DNA from: Stemphylium vesicarium
Taxonomy: Eukaryota > Ascomycota > Dothideomycetes > Pleosporales > Pleosporaceae
DNA: 64,000 nucleotides
Assembly (NCBI GenBank): GCA_004380135.1
Contig: QXCR01000015.1
Location: 124,001-188,000 of the forward strand
Direction of reading: 5' to 3'
Shown here: positions 10,933 through 22,025 of the stretch, piece after piece
How positions within the stretch are numbered: position 1 is the first letter of the stretch
Layout: each line of letters begins with the position of its first letter
Notes under the pieces: model-generated
Seen by the model: the letters and a program-made list of their open reading frames with translations, nothing else
Databases searched by the model: none
What the model was told of the DNA's origin: nothing
Position numbers and translations under genes: made by a program

Positions 10933-12768
10933 CTACCACTCAAACCCCTTCTCCAACCCCCTCAACCAAACCCCCACAGCATATGCCCCCGGATCCGGAA
11001 TCCGACTCCTATCACTCCCATCCTCACTAATATACGTGGCCCTCCCAAACTTCGCCTTCATATCCTTCGTCTTATCCGCCTTATCCTCCGCAACCTTCAC
11101 ACTCTCCTTGAAATCCCCGCTGTCAGCCAAACTACCGATAAACGGTATCAACACGTCCATAACCGTCCGATCGCCCTCGCGTGCAGACGTATAGTTCTTG
11201 AGATTCTCTAGCGCGGCAGCCGCGGCGGACGCCAGTGTAGCAAGGTTCAGCGGCGCGGCTTGTGTCAGTGTGGCGGTTGCGAGGGCGTTTGTGAAAGCAG
11301 TGACGAGGATGGAAAGGATGGCGCCGAGGGAGCCACCGACGTCTTCGACGTTCTCGCCGATACTTTCGAGGAGCGCGAGGAGAGGCGGTGGATTCGCCTC
11401 GACGGCCGTGATGTTGGATAGGATGGATTTACACACGCCGGCTACGGCTTCGCCGCAGTCGCCGTCGCCCATTTGGAGGTCATACTGCGTGATTGTTGGT
11501 TCAGCTGTGAGCGCAGCTTTGCATGCTGTCCGTAGCGCGGGGATGAGTGAAGCCGGTGTCGCGGGGCCCTTGTGCAGTGCCGACTTGTCTGCCGCCGCGG
11601 CATTCGCTTTATCGCGCAGGTCCTCCGTTTCCTTGTTTACGTTGACGGGTTGGTACCCGTTTTTCGGCCAGGCGGGGGCGTTTGTAGGCGCATCGAGCAG
11701 GGCGATGACTTCTTCGTCTGCGAGACCCATGGCTTTGGCCATGCCGCTCATGTTGCCGAGGGTTATGCTGAAGCCTTGGGCGTTTAACGAGGTTTCGAGG
11801 ACCCCGGCGTAGATGCGTGTTGGCACGATCTTCCAGTCGCGTTTTAACGCTACCAGGGCGAGGTTGACCATGGCGTCGAATTCGAGGTTCGAGAGGCCAC
11901 CGAAGTTGTTGACGAGCATTACGACGTTGTCGTTGGGGGCGAAGGGGACGAAGGCGCGGTCCGTGTCGGAGGGGTCGAGGAGGTATTTGAGCATCTCTTT
12001 GATTACGTCCTCTGGGCTGGGCATGGGGTGGATGGTTCGTAGGCCCTTGGATGGTCTGTTAGTATTGCCCATGAATATCATGAAGGCGAGAAAGTTGCTT
12101 ACCGGCTCATTGTGAATCCCCATACCAACGACACACGCATCATCTTGAACGCTCTCAAACGCCTCTCGACCAGGGACATGGCAATGATCCAGACTCGTGC
12201 CGATAGTAACCAATTGATCGTTCCCCAGCTCTCCCATCTTCCTACACCGCTCGAACGCCCAACCCTGTAGTGACGCACCGCCAATAAGCTTGATGACAAG
12301 CAAATTACCTGCCAGTCCTCTTCTCCCGACCTTTCCACTCTTCTCGCGACCTAGCGCAGCGTCTTCAGCCATGCAGACGACATCGACCTTGTACCCCAGC
12401 GCCTGGCCCTTCTCTCTCGCCAGACCAAAGTGTAGCATATCACCTGTGTAGTTTGTGATACAAAGTATGATTCCCTCTGTGCTGGGTACATTCCGCATAC
12501 CAGCCATAATCTGCTTCGTACTCGGGCTAGCGAAGATGTCACCACACACCGCAGCAGACAACATGCCGTCGCCTACGAAGCCCGACCACGCCGGCTCGTG
12601 ACCCGAACCACCTCCAGACACGATTGTGACCTCATTGGGGCGATGAGACAGGTTGTAGACTACACGATTCGCTTCGTCGAGACCCATATGCTTGTTTCGC
12701 GTGCATAGCGAGCGGAGGTTGTGTAGAACCACGCCTTCGGGGTTGGGGAAGAAATGTTTCCGCGACAT
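10933..12768 (-). CDS. dak1: dihydroxyacetone kinase
   Basis: The enzyme phosphorylates dihydroxyacetone with ATP in cytosolic glycerol metabolism and detoxification. The DhaK part has VSGGGSGHEPAWSGFVGDGM near residue 55 and a SLDHCHVPGREAFE segment that holds the substrate-binding histidine region. The DhaL part has the Mg-ATP site QMGDGDCGEAVAGVC in its N-terminal third. The frame is open throughout at 611 codons, but 12046-12102 looks like a 57-nt intron (GTAAGC, branch TACTAAC, AG) whose removal keeps frame and gives NEPGLRTIHP. The spliced product would be 592 residues, normal for the family. Confidence 0.95.
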   Translation of the reverse strand: MSRKHFFPNPEGVVLHNLRSLCTRNKHMGLDEANRVVYNLSHRPNEVTIVSGGGSGHEPAWSGFVGDGMLSAAVCGDIFASPSTKQIMAGMRNVPSTEGIILCITNYTGDMLHFGLAREKGQALGYKVDVVCMAEDAALGREKSGKVGRRGLAGNLLVIKLIGGASLQGWAFERCRKMGELGNDQLVTIGTSLDHCHVPGREAFESVQDDACVVGMGIHNEPVSNFLAFMIFMGNTNRPSKGLRTIHPMPSPEDVIKEMLKYLLDPSDTDRAFVPFAPNDNVVMLVNNFGGLSNLEFDAMVNLALVALKRDWKIVPTRIYAGVLETSLNAQGFSITLGNMSGMAKAMGLADEEVIALLDAPTNAPAWPKNGYQPVNVNKETEDLRDKANAAAADKSALHKGPATPASLIPALRTACKAALTAEPTITQYDLQMGDGDCGEAVAGVCKSILSNITAVEANPPPLLALLESIGENVEDVGGSLGAILSILVTAFTNALATATLTQAAPLNLATLASAAAAALENLKNYTSAREGDRTVMDVLIPFIGSLADSGDFKESVKVAEDKADKTKDMKAKFGRATYISEDGSDRSRIPDPGAYAVGVWLRGLEKGFEW

Positions 12769-13777
12769 GGTGGGCGATTATATGGGAATTTCGCTAGCTG
12801 TAAAGCTGCTGCTTATTATCTGTCGGCTTTGTCAGTTACTATGCTTCTTCCTTCTTCCAGGTGCAGCAAGCCCCGATGGAGGTCATCGCATTCACACAAC
12901 CAGTACAGCAACTTACATGTACACCAAGCTCAACAAAAGACACAGTCAGCTCAAGTACCAAAGCACAAACGTATTAAAAAAAGTCGAAAGCGTTCTATCA
13001 GCCCATGACCGGGGCGCATACCCTCCTTTATAAAGCATGCCCTCCCCGCATTCTCCCCCGCTTGGATAAACATCATACGCCGCGGAGACCCCGCTCGCCC
13101 ATCATCCGTCCAACAAATCTCATAGCATCTCGAATTTTTCCACAGAAGCGCTATTGACGCCATGTTCGGTCCGTAAAATGGTGTCAATATGAAATTCAGA
13201 GGGTCAAGGTATACTACTTTGAGATTAAAGTGGGCGAGCTGGAATGTGGAGAGGGCTGTATGCGCCGGGATTACTGCTTTGGGAATGCCGGTGGCAGCTT
13301 GGCGGAACCTGGAGATGCTCGCATCGGCCTGGGCTCCGAGGGACGCGGAGGATGGGTTGTACCTCGTGGCGAGACAGCGTTTAGTACATGTAGTATCCGC
13401 AACTTTTCATAACATGTCGTGTCTTTCGATGGGGATTGTACACGCGTAAGCTGAGGCATTCGAGCTGCTGGAGTTCAAATCAAGGCGGGTCCATTTTGGG
13501 TGACAGCTTAGAGACGGCTGCTGTGGACTGAGGGTATACTACGCGTCCGTGCAGATGATTCCTCTTCATGCACACATTGTCTTGCACGGAAGAGGGGCTG
13601 GAATTGCTTTCGCAGTGAGTGCCATGAATTTGTTTCTAACATGCCTGCCGCTTCCATGTTAATGAGCCCACATCAGCAACTGACTCACTTCTCCCCACAT
13701 AATAGCTTCATGGTATGATAGAATCCTATGAACGACTTCAAACAGAACGGGAGCATACCAAATTCGATCATGACCAC
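12769..13777. other. intergenic, dak1/GPI11
   Basis: About 1 kb. It holds the dak1 promoter side and the 3' side of GPI11. No gene is supported. Confidence 0.5.
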
Positions 13778-14693
13778 CTAGTCAAACATGATCTTCTTGC
13801 CCTTCAGCAGTGTGCCTCCCAGCAGCTTGCCAACTGCGTATCCAATGTAAGCGCCTGTAACGATGGTTACTGGCCACTTTTGCCACTCGCGGTCCCTTTA
13901 GTTTGTTAGCCTTGCGCGTCCAAAATTGCCAGCTCGACTCATGTTTGTGACACTGCGAGTAGGTCTGGGAGTACTTACCAGTCCAAAGGAATGGGTACAG
14001 CACCTAGCCATGCACCAAGTACTGTGCCGATCAGCCCGCCGTAAACCTCGTCAATCGGCAAGAGCAACGCGACGATCTGCCTCCATGTATCGCCATCCAC
14101 ACCATGTACGTATACGAGCGGAAGCGTGCTCAGAATGGCGACGTGGGCACCGCAGAGAAGGGTCTGCGCGTGGTGCGTACTGACAGGTGCACCGAAGAGG
14201 ACGAGGGCCGCGGTGAGGAGCGGTGTTGCAGCGATTGCGGTAAGGAGGAGAGACAGGAAGGCCGGCTGAAAGGATATGTTAGCTATTGGCCTTTGAAACA
14301 TACTTCAAGCGAGCCTTTGGCTAAGCCTTCAATCTTGCATTGGACACGTACCACAATCTTCGAGTTCAATCCCTGTTCCAACTTGGTAGGGGCCTTGCCC
14401 TTCTTCTCACCCGGCTTCTGCTTCCTCATGGAAGGTGAGCCTCCCGTCGGCGGTAAGCATATTGCTACAAAGGCTATTTGTAGTACAGCTAGCGGCGCGA
14501 GAGTACTAAGCAGCGTCGAGACAGGGTCGGCGACGAGAGCGGGAAACTTGAGGGCATAGACGGAGAGAACGAGGATGGGGTGGACATGCGTGTATAGGCG
14601 CGCGGTATCATTCTTCAGTGGCTCGATTGGCGCGGCGGTAGATGGCTGGGGCTTGGATGTCGCGTTGGCGTTGATGACAGTTGTGCTAGCCAT
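13778..14693 (-). CDS. GPI11: GPI-anchor biosynthesis protein, PIG-F/Gpi11
   Basis: Three exons: 14693-14352, 14265-13979 and 13895-13778, giving 248 residues. The introns are 86 and 83 bp with GTACGT and GTAAGT donors. The protein is hydrophobic with several membrane helices. The C-terminal signature is GTVLGAWLGAVPIPLDW, DREWQKWPVTIVTGAYIGY, then VGKLLGG. Family role: in the ER membrane it partners the GPI ethanolamine-phosphate transferases. Exon phases (0 and 2) join cleanly across both introns. Confidence 0.93.
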
Positions 14694-15130
14694 GTTTGCG
14701 AATGAAATATGTGGTATTGAATAGACGCGACTTGTCGAGAACGATTAAAGGACGTCAATTGAAGGCGGGACGTGCCAGAGGAGTCTTGTAAAGGAGCGTG
14801 AATGGCGCCTGGCCCGTTGGAGTGCTGCTGCCGGGGTTGTTGTAGGAGGAAGTCGCGGAACGGAAAGTTTCGAGATGACGCTGTCCCTGCTGCTCGCTGA
14901 TTGGACAGACGCCCAACTCCCATTCGAGCACCTCCATGGTTCGTACGAGATGATAACAACGCGTAAAATCAAACTTTTGATGCTTTGGGACGGATTGGAA
15001 GTTTATCTGAATTCATGCATTGATTCGCTTTTTTAATGCCTTCGCATCATGTTGAGAGCATGTTCATGCGTGCAGAGCTAGGTTCAACCACGCCTTGGAG
15101 GATCACTATTAAAGCCACCCAGCAGTCACA
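14694..15130. other. intergenic, GPI11/translin
   Basis: 437 bp. It should contain the GPI11 promoter and the translin 3' end. Nothing else is seen. Confidence 0.5.
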
Positions 15131-16159
15131 TTACTGCTTCTGCTCTCCCTTCTTTGGGAGCAGGTTCCTCAACGACAGGTCGTATACGACATCCTCCACA
15201 TCCTTGACGCGATACTTCAGCCCGTCGCTGCGGCGGCGCAAGCTGTCGTTCTTGAGGTTGAGAATCTGGAATCCCGCATGCAGGTCCTTGACAAACTGGT
15301 TAATGAGCAGCGGACGCTCGTAGTCGCCAAGAGTAACGGCGTTGCGTGCAAGGCGCGTCTATAATGGTCAGTCTGAGAGTGATACTAGTGCTGTGGATTG
15401 TGGCAGCATACAAGCTCTTCAACGAGCGTCATGAGGGAATGTAGGTACTCCTCGAGCGAGAGGTGGAACTCATCACGCTCCTTGAGGTTGACTGGAACTT
15501 TTCGACTGTCAGCAGTGGATAGCCGATGTAGGGTTTGGTCGTACTCTTGAAGATCTCGCCAAGCTCCTCAATGGTCAACAGACGACCGCATTGAACCTCA
15601 CCCTCATGCTTGTAGCCGCCAAGCCATCCCCAGAACAAGATACTTTCACACTGTTGTGTTGTCAGCAAAGTGATTCGTATTCTGCACCGTGAGTGAACCT
15701 ACTGCGCCCTGCATCTGGCGGCTCCACATGTTGTTGAACTTGTAGTACGGCATCTTTGACGCAGCTTGCGAAAGCTTAGAGACCGTCTCAATCACATTGT
15801 TGATGGGTTCTTGAGCGGCCTTGAGGATCTCAGGTACTGCATCTCTATGAGCCAGAATGTAAGAAGCTTTATGAGCTGCGACTCACGCTCGCCGACAGGT
15901 GTGGAATGGGCTCTTGACAGCACAAAGGAGACATTGCGGTCTGTGAAATGTTAGCGGTGCACTGGAAATCGGCTGAATATACCTACTGTGTTTCTCAAGC
16001 GCCTGGATGATGTCCCGCAGCTCCTATCGCATTGTAAGTACGCTGTCACGTGTAGCTTCAGCAACCACCACTCACGTCCCGCACGGCTGAATCCTCGTCT
16101 ACGCGCGCTTGGAGGTCCTGGAAGATGGCCGGGTTGACCATGCCTGATTGTGCTGCCAT
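15131..16159 (-). CDS. translin family protein
   Basis: Multi-exon gene. The first exon encodes MAAQSGMVNPAIFQDLQARV (16159 to about 16076). Short exons follow (ELRDIIQALEKH; NVSFVLSRAHSTPVGE). A longer one ends MPYYKFNNMWSRQMQGA. The next carries SILFWGWLGGYKHEGEV and KERDEFHLSLEEYLHSL. The last encodes TRLARNAVTLGDYERPLLIN, NLKNDSLRRRSDGLKYRVKD and VEDVVYDLSLRNLLPKKGEQ, with the stop at 15131. The C-terminal half is typical translin, a small helical DNA/RNA-binding protein that forms octamers, alone or with Trax. Exon ends inside the gene are approximate, because one acceptor near 15850 is ambiguous. Confidence 0.9.
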
Positions 16160-17325
16160 CTTGATGAATTTCCGGGTTGGCTAAGGGTGCTGTGGCAATT
16201 TCGTGGTCGTGGCAAAGTCTGAGGTCAATGTTTGTTTGGCACAGCAGGTGCAGCTACGAAAATTCGGCGTCGCTCACTTTCTCACCGCGCAAAAGTTGTT
16301 TGCTGTAGCTGCGGAAGCGCCTGCGGCACAGTTTGACGCGCTCTTAGTCGCCAACAAAATATTTACGAATTCCATGGGCTTTTTAGCACGCGGGCTGTAT
16401 GAGTACATAGCATCATCATTTAGGCATACAAAGCTTTCAATGTCAGCTACGTTGTAGGCGACTACAATCTCTGGATCGACAGATCAAAGAACTGTTTGCT
16501 TGGTGCATAACGAAGGTGTATATTGAATTATACGCGCATTATGTTCATCAGGGATTGCGAGTTTTAAAATATTTTAATTGACGTGACGCGACTAGACTAC
16601 TTGGTCGAGCGAGTACCTACTGTCGCTCGCTAACGTGTTTAGACGTCGACCACCCGTGCAAATCTCTAGATCGCTGTATACATCTCTCAGTCCACCCGAG
16701 CGCAATGGCAAACTTGTGCGATAGTCAAACCCGGACCAATCACTACCATCTCTCACAGCCTCGCATGGGCAACCAAAGTCATCTACCGCTCCGGACTTGC
16801 CGCTTTCATTGTTTGTAACGCTGACTTTCGCATCACCTACGAATTCGGTGTTGGCGAGGCCTAGTGGCCGCGTAAGAAGAAGGAAAGAAGCTTGTGAGTG
16901 ATGGTGTGCAGCGGGGGAAGGGCAATAAGACGGCTTTTGATGAAGCCGGGGCCGCTGGAACTAGCAATCGAATAAGGTGAGTGGCGGATTTGGCGGACGA
17001 GGGATTGTAGGACAAGAAACTGGGCTTAGAGGAGAATGTGAAAGGGGTTTAAAGCTGGACGCATACCTAGGTAGTTATTGGATGCGATAGGGCTGCTTTC
17101 TATCTATTAACAAAGGTACCTGCATCAGGTCCTTGATGGTGTACCAAGAGCAGGAGACTCAGCAAATTTCTTTGATCATCATAGTGGCCAACTTGTGGAT
17201 CGTTTTGCCAAGTCATGGTGTTCTTGAACGTCTCCATTACGTATCTCATCGTCCACGGAGGAAGACTAGTAGCCCATACGCAGAGACATTGCCTCATTTG
17301 CCAGCACCTATCGACACGTCTGTGT
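16160..17325. other. intergenic
   Basis: About 1.2 kb with only short, unsupported frames. Nothing is recognised. Confidence 0.5.
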
Positions 17326-17944
17326 CTAGGCAGCACCTGTCTTCTTGTTATTGCATTCCGTCGATATGCAACCATTGGCATATCCACATCCACTGTAAGC
17401 CATCGTTCCGGGTTTGATACAATAATGACTAATATCCACCCTGCCATCACCCTTGGTCGTGCTGCTCGACCCATCGCTCCTGTGAGTCGTCTCTATCTTG
17501 GTCGATAGTCCGTAAATCCACAGAGTCTCGTTTCCTAGAACGAGCGTTTGTTCAAGGAGCGTAACGTTCGTGTCTATTACACTAAAATCAGCCTCATTTC
17601 ACCAAATCTTATAAGCGTGGCTTTCTGGTTAATAGAACTTAAAAAAACAAACAAAAAAAAGACTTACAGTTCCACTCATACCTCAACTCCGGGCTACACT
17701 CATCCGTCTCAGCAGGCGGGCTGGTGCCCTGCGGCACAAAACTGTAGTGACAGTTTCCCTTGGTGACCTGCGCGGTAACTGGCGTGTGGAAAGCAGCGCT
17801 GAAGTCGCGGATGCTGTAGCCTGGGCGCCCGGACTGTGTGGAAATGGTTACGTCCCAGTACGTGCCCGTAAGATCGGGGCGGTCATATTCGCTGGCTGCG
17901 GCAGTCGTGCCGGCGAGTGCGAGTGCGAGGAGGGAGATGCGCAT
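17326..17944 (-). CDS. small secreted cysteine-containing protein
   Basis: Two exons, 17944-17668 and 17573-17326, give 174 residues. The intron is 94 bp (GTAAGT..TAG). A signal peptide MRISLLALALAGTTAAA is followed by SEYDRPDLTGTYWDVTISTQ. The second exon supplies NVTLLEQTLVLGNETLWIYG and a Cys-rich end (HYCIKPG, SGCGYANGCISTEC). There are six cysteines after the signal. The exon 2 sequence matches no family I recognise. Small size, secretion and even cysteines make it an effector-like candidate; that role is inference. An upstream in-frame ATG at 18043 would precede the signal peptide and is less likely. Confidence 0.75.
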
Positions 17945-18458
17945 TGTGAATCGGTTTGGGTTGTTATAACTGCGGAGTGGTGGAAAGTGGACGAGGTGAA
18001 TTATCCTATTTCTACAGCTGCACGGCAAGACAACTCTAGGCACTAGGCAGCTATACGAGCACGCTCCAGATAAATGGTACGCCTTACAGAAATCTTTTCG
18101 TGAACGGGCCGCTGGTGGGTACCTAGGTACTTCCCGTCTCCTGTCTCTGAGATGAGCTACTCTTGATTGGTCGTGTAGACGGACCTGCGTCTCCGACCTT
18201 CCTCATTTGGACATCTTATAGCCGAGGCCCATTAAGGGTGAATTTATAACGTGATGCTCAAGATACCGTGAGTATTCATGAATGTTGTCGTGAACGGGAA
18301 ATGGCTACAGTGATATATTCCAGAATCAAAAAAGGAATCAGAATGAAAACCGAAGCGATGTGCTATCGCATTGCCCCAAAAGCGCATGCAGCCCCATAGC
18401 GTTCCAACTTCTCCAGCCATCAATATCCGCATCCTCACTCAACCTACTTACCTTGACC
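17945..18458. other. intergenic
   Basis: About 0.5 kb between two leftward genes. No gene is seen. Confidence 0.5.
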
Positions 18459-21115
18459 CTAGCAGAACTTTGGACTCTTTTTCTTACAGTAACCGTCATA
18501 CGACACATAGTTGGGGCCTCCCTTTGTGGGGAACCCGTTACGTTTCGTTTGACTGACCCCTGTTGTGTCGCAGTAACTGCCCACCCCCAGACAATCTTTT
18601 GATTGATCGTGATAGAGGACGCATTTCGGCAGACAAGCCTTGACAATTTTCGGTTTGCCGGAACAATTCAATTCCATGGGAAGACAGTTACAAGCGCTGT
18701 TTGCATTGCAGGGGGTGATCGTGCCGGGTGATCTTTTATTGAGGTGGGTGGCGTCGGGAAGCTCGAAAGTGATGTTGTCAGCGGATGGCAGCGGCGAAAA
18801 TTCATAGATTTCGGGCGCAGCGGGTCTGCTCGATGGCGGCGGTTTGGCCGACGTCTTATTACGGGCTGTTGGATACCCCGTTGAGTCTTGGACACAAAGA
18901 CTTGGATCGTCCCACGCTGCTCGAGCGGTGTAGCTCCAAAGTTTTGTGGCGTTGTGAATCGTCTCGAGCGTGTAGTAAATACGACAATCGGCAGCCTGGT
19001 ATTGGAACTGCAGCGGCGTGAAGTCAGTGCCGCGTACTTGGTTTCTAATTGTGAATCCGGCGTAGTTGATCCACATACCTGTATCCGTTCGATTGGGCAA
19101 TTGCGAGATCAGCCCAGGCTTGTCAACAGGCTCATACCTCAGTCCGTCGTGGAAATCATAGTCGAGGGCGTCCGCAGAGTACGCAGCAGCGCCACGAGTA
19201 CCACCGACTGCTTGCATAGGGCCGTGTTTAGGCTGACCGCCAGCGACAATGGTTTTGACTCCGGCTTGGTAGGTCATGAACTCGACAAAGATAGCACACG
19301 CAGAGGCGCAGAGACAATCAGTAAGAATGACTATTTCTTCAGCTGCCCAGGGTGGCGAAGTGTTGGTTATGGGTTCGTCTGGGTCGTAGCCATATGGATA
19401 GTTTCCGAATGAGGCAAAGTCAAAATCCTCATCGGACAGATTGTATCGTTGACTCGCAGAGAACTTGTCGCCATTACTGGCATCTGGGCCGTAGAACTCG
19501 TCCCAAGACGAAAATATTCTCCCAGTAGCGGCGTTGATGCGGTTGGTGACGATCCACTCGCTCAATGCCCATTCGTAGTTTTCATTCTTGTTGTTGCTTG
19601 ACCCATCCCACCACTCCGTGTAGGCTTTACCGAGCTTATTGCTTAATTCGTGACTGCGTTGGCGGCTTGCACCGTTGGGCTCGAGATTTGGAAAGAACTG
19701 CTTGAAGGTATCATAGGCAAGGAAGACAAGACCTCCAGAATTTTGTTGCACGTCGATGATGATACGGGAGACCTGGCTTTGTGACGCGTTGCCGATGAAG
19801 TAGTAAATCGCCCGCCGAAAGTTGGAGATGTCCTCGCCGCTCTGAAAGAACGAGGGTATGCTCAGGGCAGCGGTAGATTTGTCATCTAACATGTAACCAG
19901 ATACAATGCCTCCTCCTGTGATAGAAAGATCGGCTTGGGTGGTGAATGGGTTATTTGGGTATGCGCCAAAGCTGTCCATGCACCAATTTTGGGCCGATGG
20001 AGCTCCGACTCTACAATAGGTTTCCAGTGCCTCTGTAAAGTTGAAACCATTATCGCTGTCGTCGGTCGGAGATATAGTTTCGTCTGGTATAATTGGCCAC
20101 CAATGCTCGTCTTGACGATAGCTGTCTGGCAGAAACCCGAGAACGAAGTCATTGTAGAAGTCGCCTCCAGTGGTCAACGGCCCTGTATCCTTACAATCGA
20201 CGCATAGTGCCCACCAGAAGGTGTCGACGACAGTGGAATTTTGGAGTGTGAAGTTTAGCGCATCGGAAAAGGCTTCATTTCCAGGGTAAAGCGTTGCCGA
20301 TTGAAATATACTCGGAAGTCCCTGAATTTTGAGTGCAGGGCTATCCATCATTGCGTTCCAATCAGTATGTGGTTCTAAGAAGCCTTGCGAGTTCCGTTCG
20401 GCAAATTGTTCCAGATATTCGAGCACGTCAACCCCGTTGATGTGGGTCACAGGTGACAATTCGCGCCCTCCAATCGCCCAAGCTTCGTACAGGTCCTCAT
20501 CAAGGTAGATTTCCGGGGCCTGTTTGCCGTCGACAAACGCACTAACAAGCCCGAATGAGCCAACAAAAGAGAAAGCGGAGAGACCACCGGCATTTAGAGC
20601 GACGTGCGTGTCATCTAGCTGATTTACCAGGAGCTGAAGTTCTGCTTCAAACTCGTATTGATTCTTGTAGACAGCCGTAGCCACCTTCTGCTTGATCTTC
20701 TCCAGGGCTAGGTTGACATCGAACGGTGATCGTTGGTAGCCTGCCGGCGGAGCTTTGAGATACCCCAGTGTGGATTGGAATTGTAGGGTCACGTTGTAAT
20801 ATTCGAGAAAGCGCATTGCGACGGCCGGGTCGAAGGGGATGCTTTGCAAGCACTCATACACCAATGATGCACGGAAGAAAGTATAGTCTTTTCCACTCAT
20901 TAATCAGATTATCTCCCTCGGTCGTATGGTGTGGTACTCGCCGTTGTTTACAGCGACAACTTTACAGCGACAGCTATATCCCCACAAGCAGTGGAGCCAG
21001 CCTCCGGAGGAGCTGTAGGAGACTCACCTTGCCGAGGGGCAAAAGAGCCCGGCAAGGGTTTTGCCCACCCACACGCCAATAGACAGGCTATAGCCAAGAG
21101 CTTAACGAGAGACAT
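18459..21115 (-). CDS. secreted S41-family (CPAF-like) serine peptidase with Cys-rich tail
   Basis: Two exons, 21115-20952 and 20895-18459, give 866 residues. The 56-bp intron (GTAAAC..GAG) joins the signal-peptide exon in frame. The protein begins MSLVKLLAIACLLACGWA, a clear signal peptide. The S41-type catalytic region includes IIIDVQQNSGGLVFLAYD and a nucleophile segment ILTDCLCASACAIFVEF near residue 585, the form seen in fungal CPAF-like proteases. After about residue 770 a dibasic LNKRSPG site precedes a roughly 90-residue tail with ten cysteines. Such proteases cut extracellular proteins; the substrate here is unknown. The tail is unusual for the family. Confidence 0.85.
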
Positions 21116-22025
21116 GCTAGTGAGTAGTAGCTAGCAACCAAAGAGGTTATATTGCTCGTAAATCGAGTAGACGTCTTCGACCTTTAAACTTGGAGGTTTA
21201 CATCTTGTGACACCTTACGGGGCTTACCGGCAGCCATCTCACTCTGTGGTGTCCCGTGGATTAGTCTCGACCAGTATCACGGAAATTAGGATACTCAATG
21301 AATGGTAGTCTGCTAATGTTTGCTAGCGAGTGGTTGAACAATGGCTCCTGCCAAGCCAAGAAACCACCGGTTGCCACAGGCACACAAAGCAGAGAGGTGC
21401 AACGGCAAAATAGACTGTGAGATATTCTGAACCTTTCCTGATATTGCGCAAGGAGGCTTGTTTGGTGTATGGGTGCATGCACGAAGCACAGGGAACCATC
21501 TTGCGCATCAGCCGCACTTGGCCTCCAGCCGCACTTGGCCTACACACGACCTAGGTAAGAAGCTGACTACGAGTTTGCATAACCCGGCGATCAACGGTAT
21601 ATCCGAACGATAGATGAAAGCTAGGTAACAGTAGCCCCTGGTCCGCCTTGGGGTCCAGTAAGCAAACACAGCCCAGGTTGGCACTTGTCGAATCAACAGT
21701 GAACGCAGCTGAGGCGCGCATTTCGTGCGGTGAAGGGTTCATCCATTCGTGAGCGGAAACGCTTAGTATACCTAGACATGAGAAGGCACGAGTCGGCAAC
21801 AGTGAGCACGAGTAGGCAAAAGAGGTATCGACTTCGGGGACTGGGCAGGTCTTTGTGTAGAATCAGAAAGTTCTATTTACAGTCGGCCGGTGCAGCGTTG
21901 CTTTGTCAGACATGCATGCTGACACAGTTGATAGGAAGAGGGACTGCGATGCCTATTCGTGGATGTCGTGCCACCTCAATTGACCGGCTGCATGACATGA
22001 CGTTAAGCCAGATGCGCCGACGACG
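21116..22025. other. intergenic
   Basis: About 0.9 kb. It holds the S41 protease promoter; no gene is visible. Confidence 0.45.
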
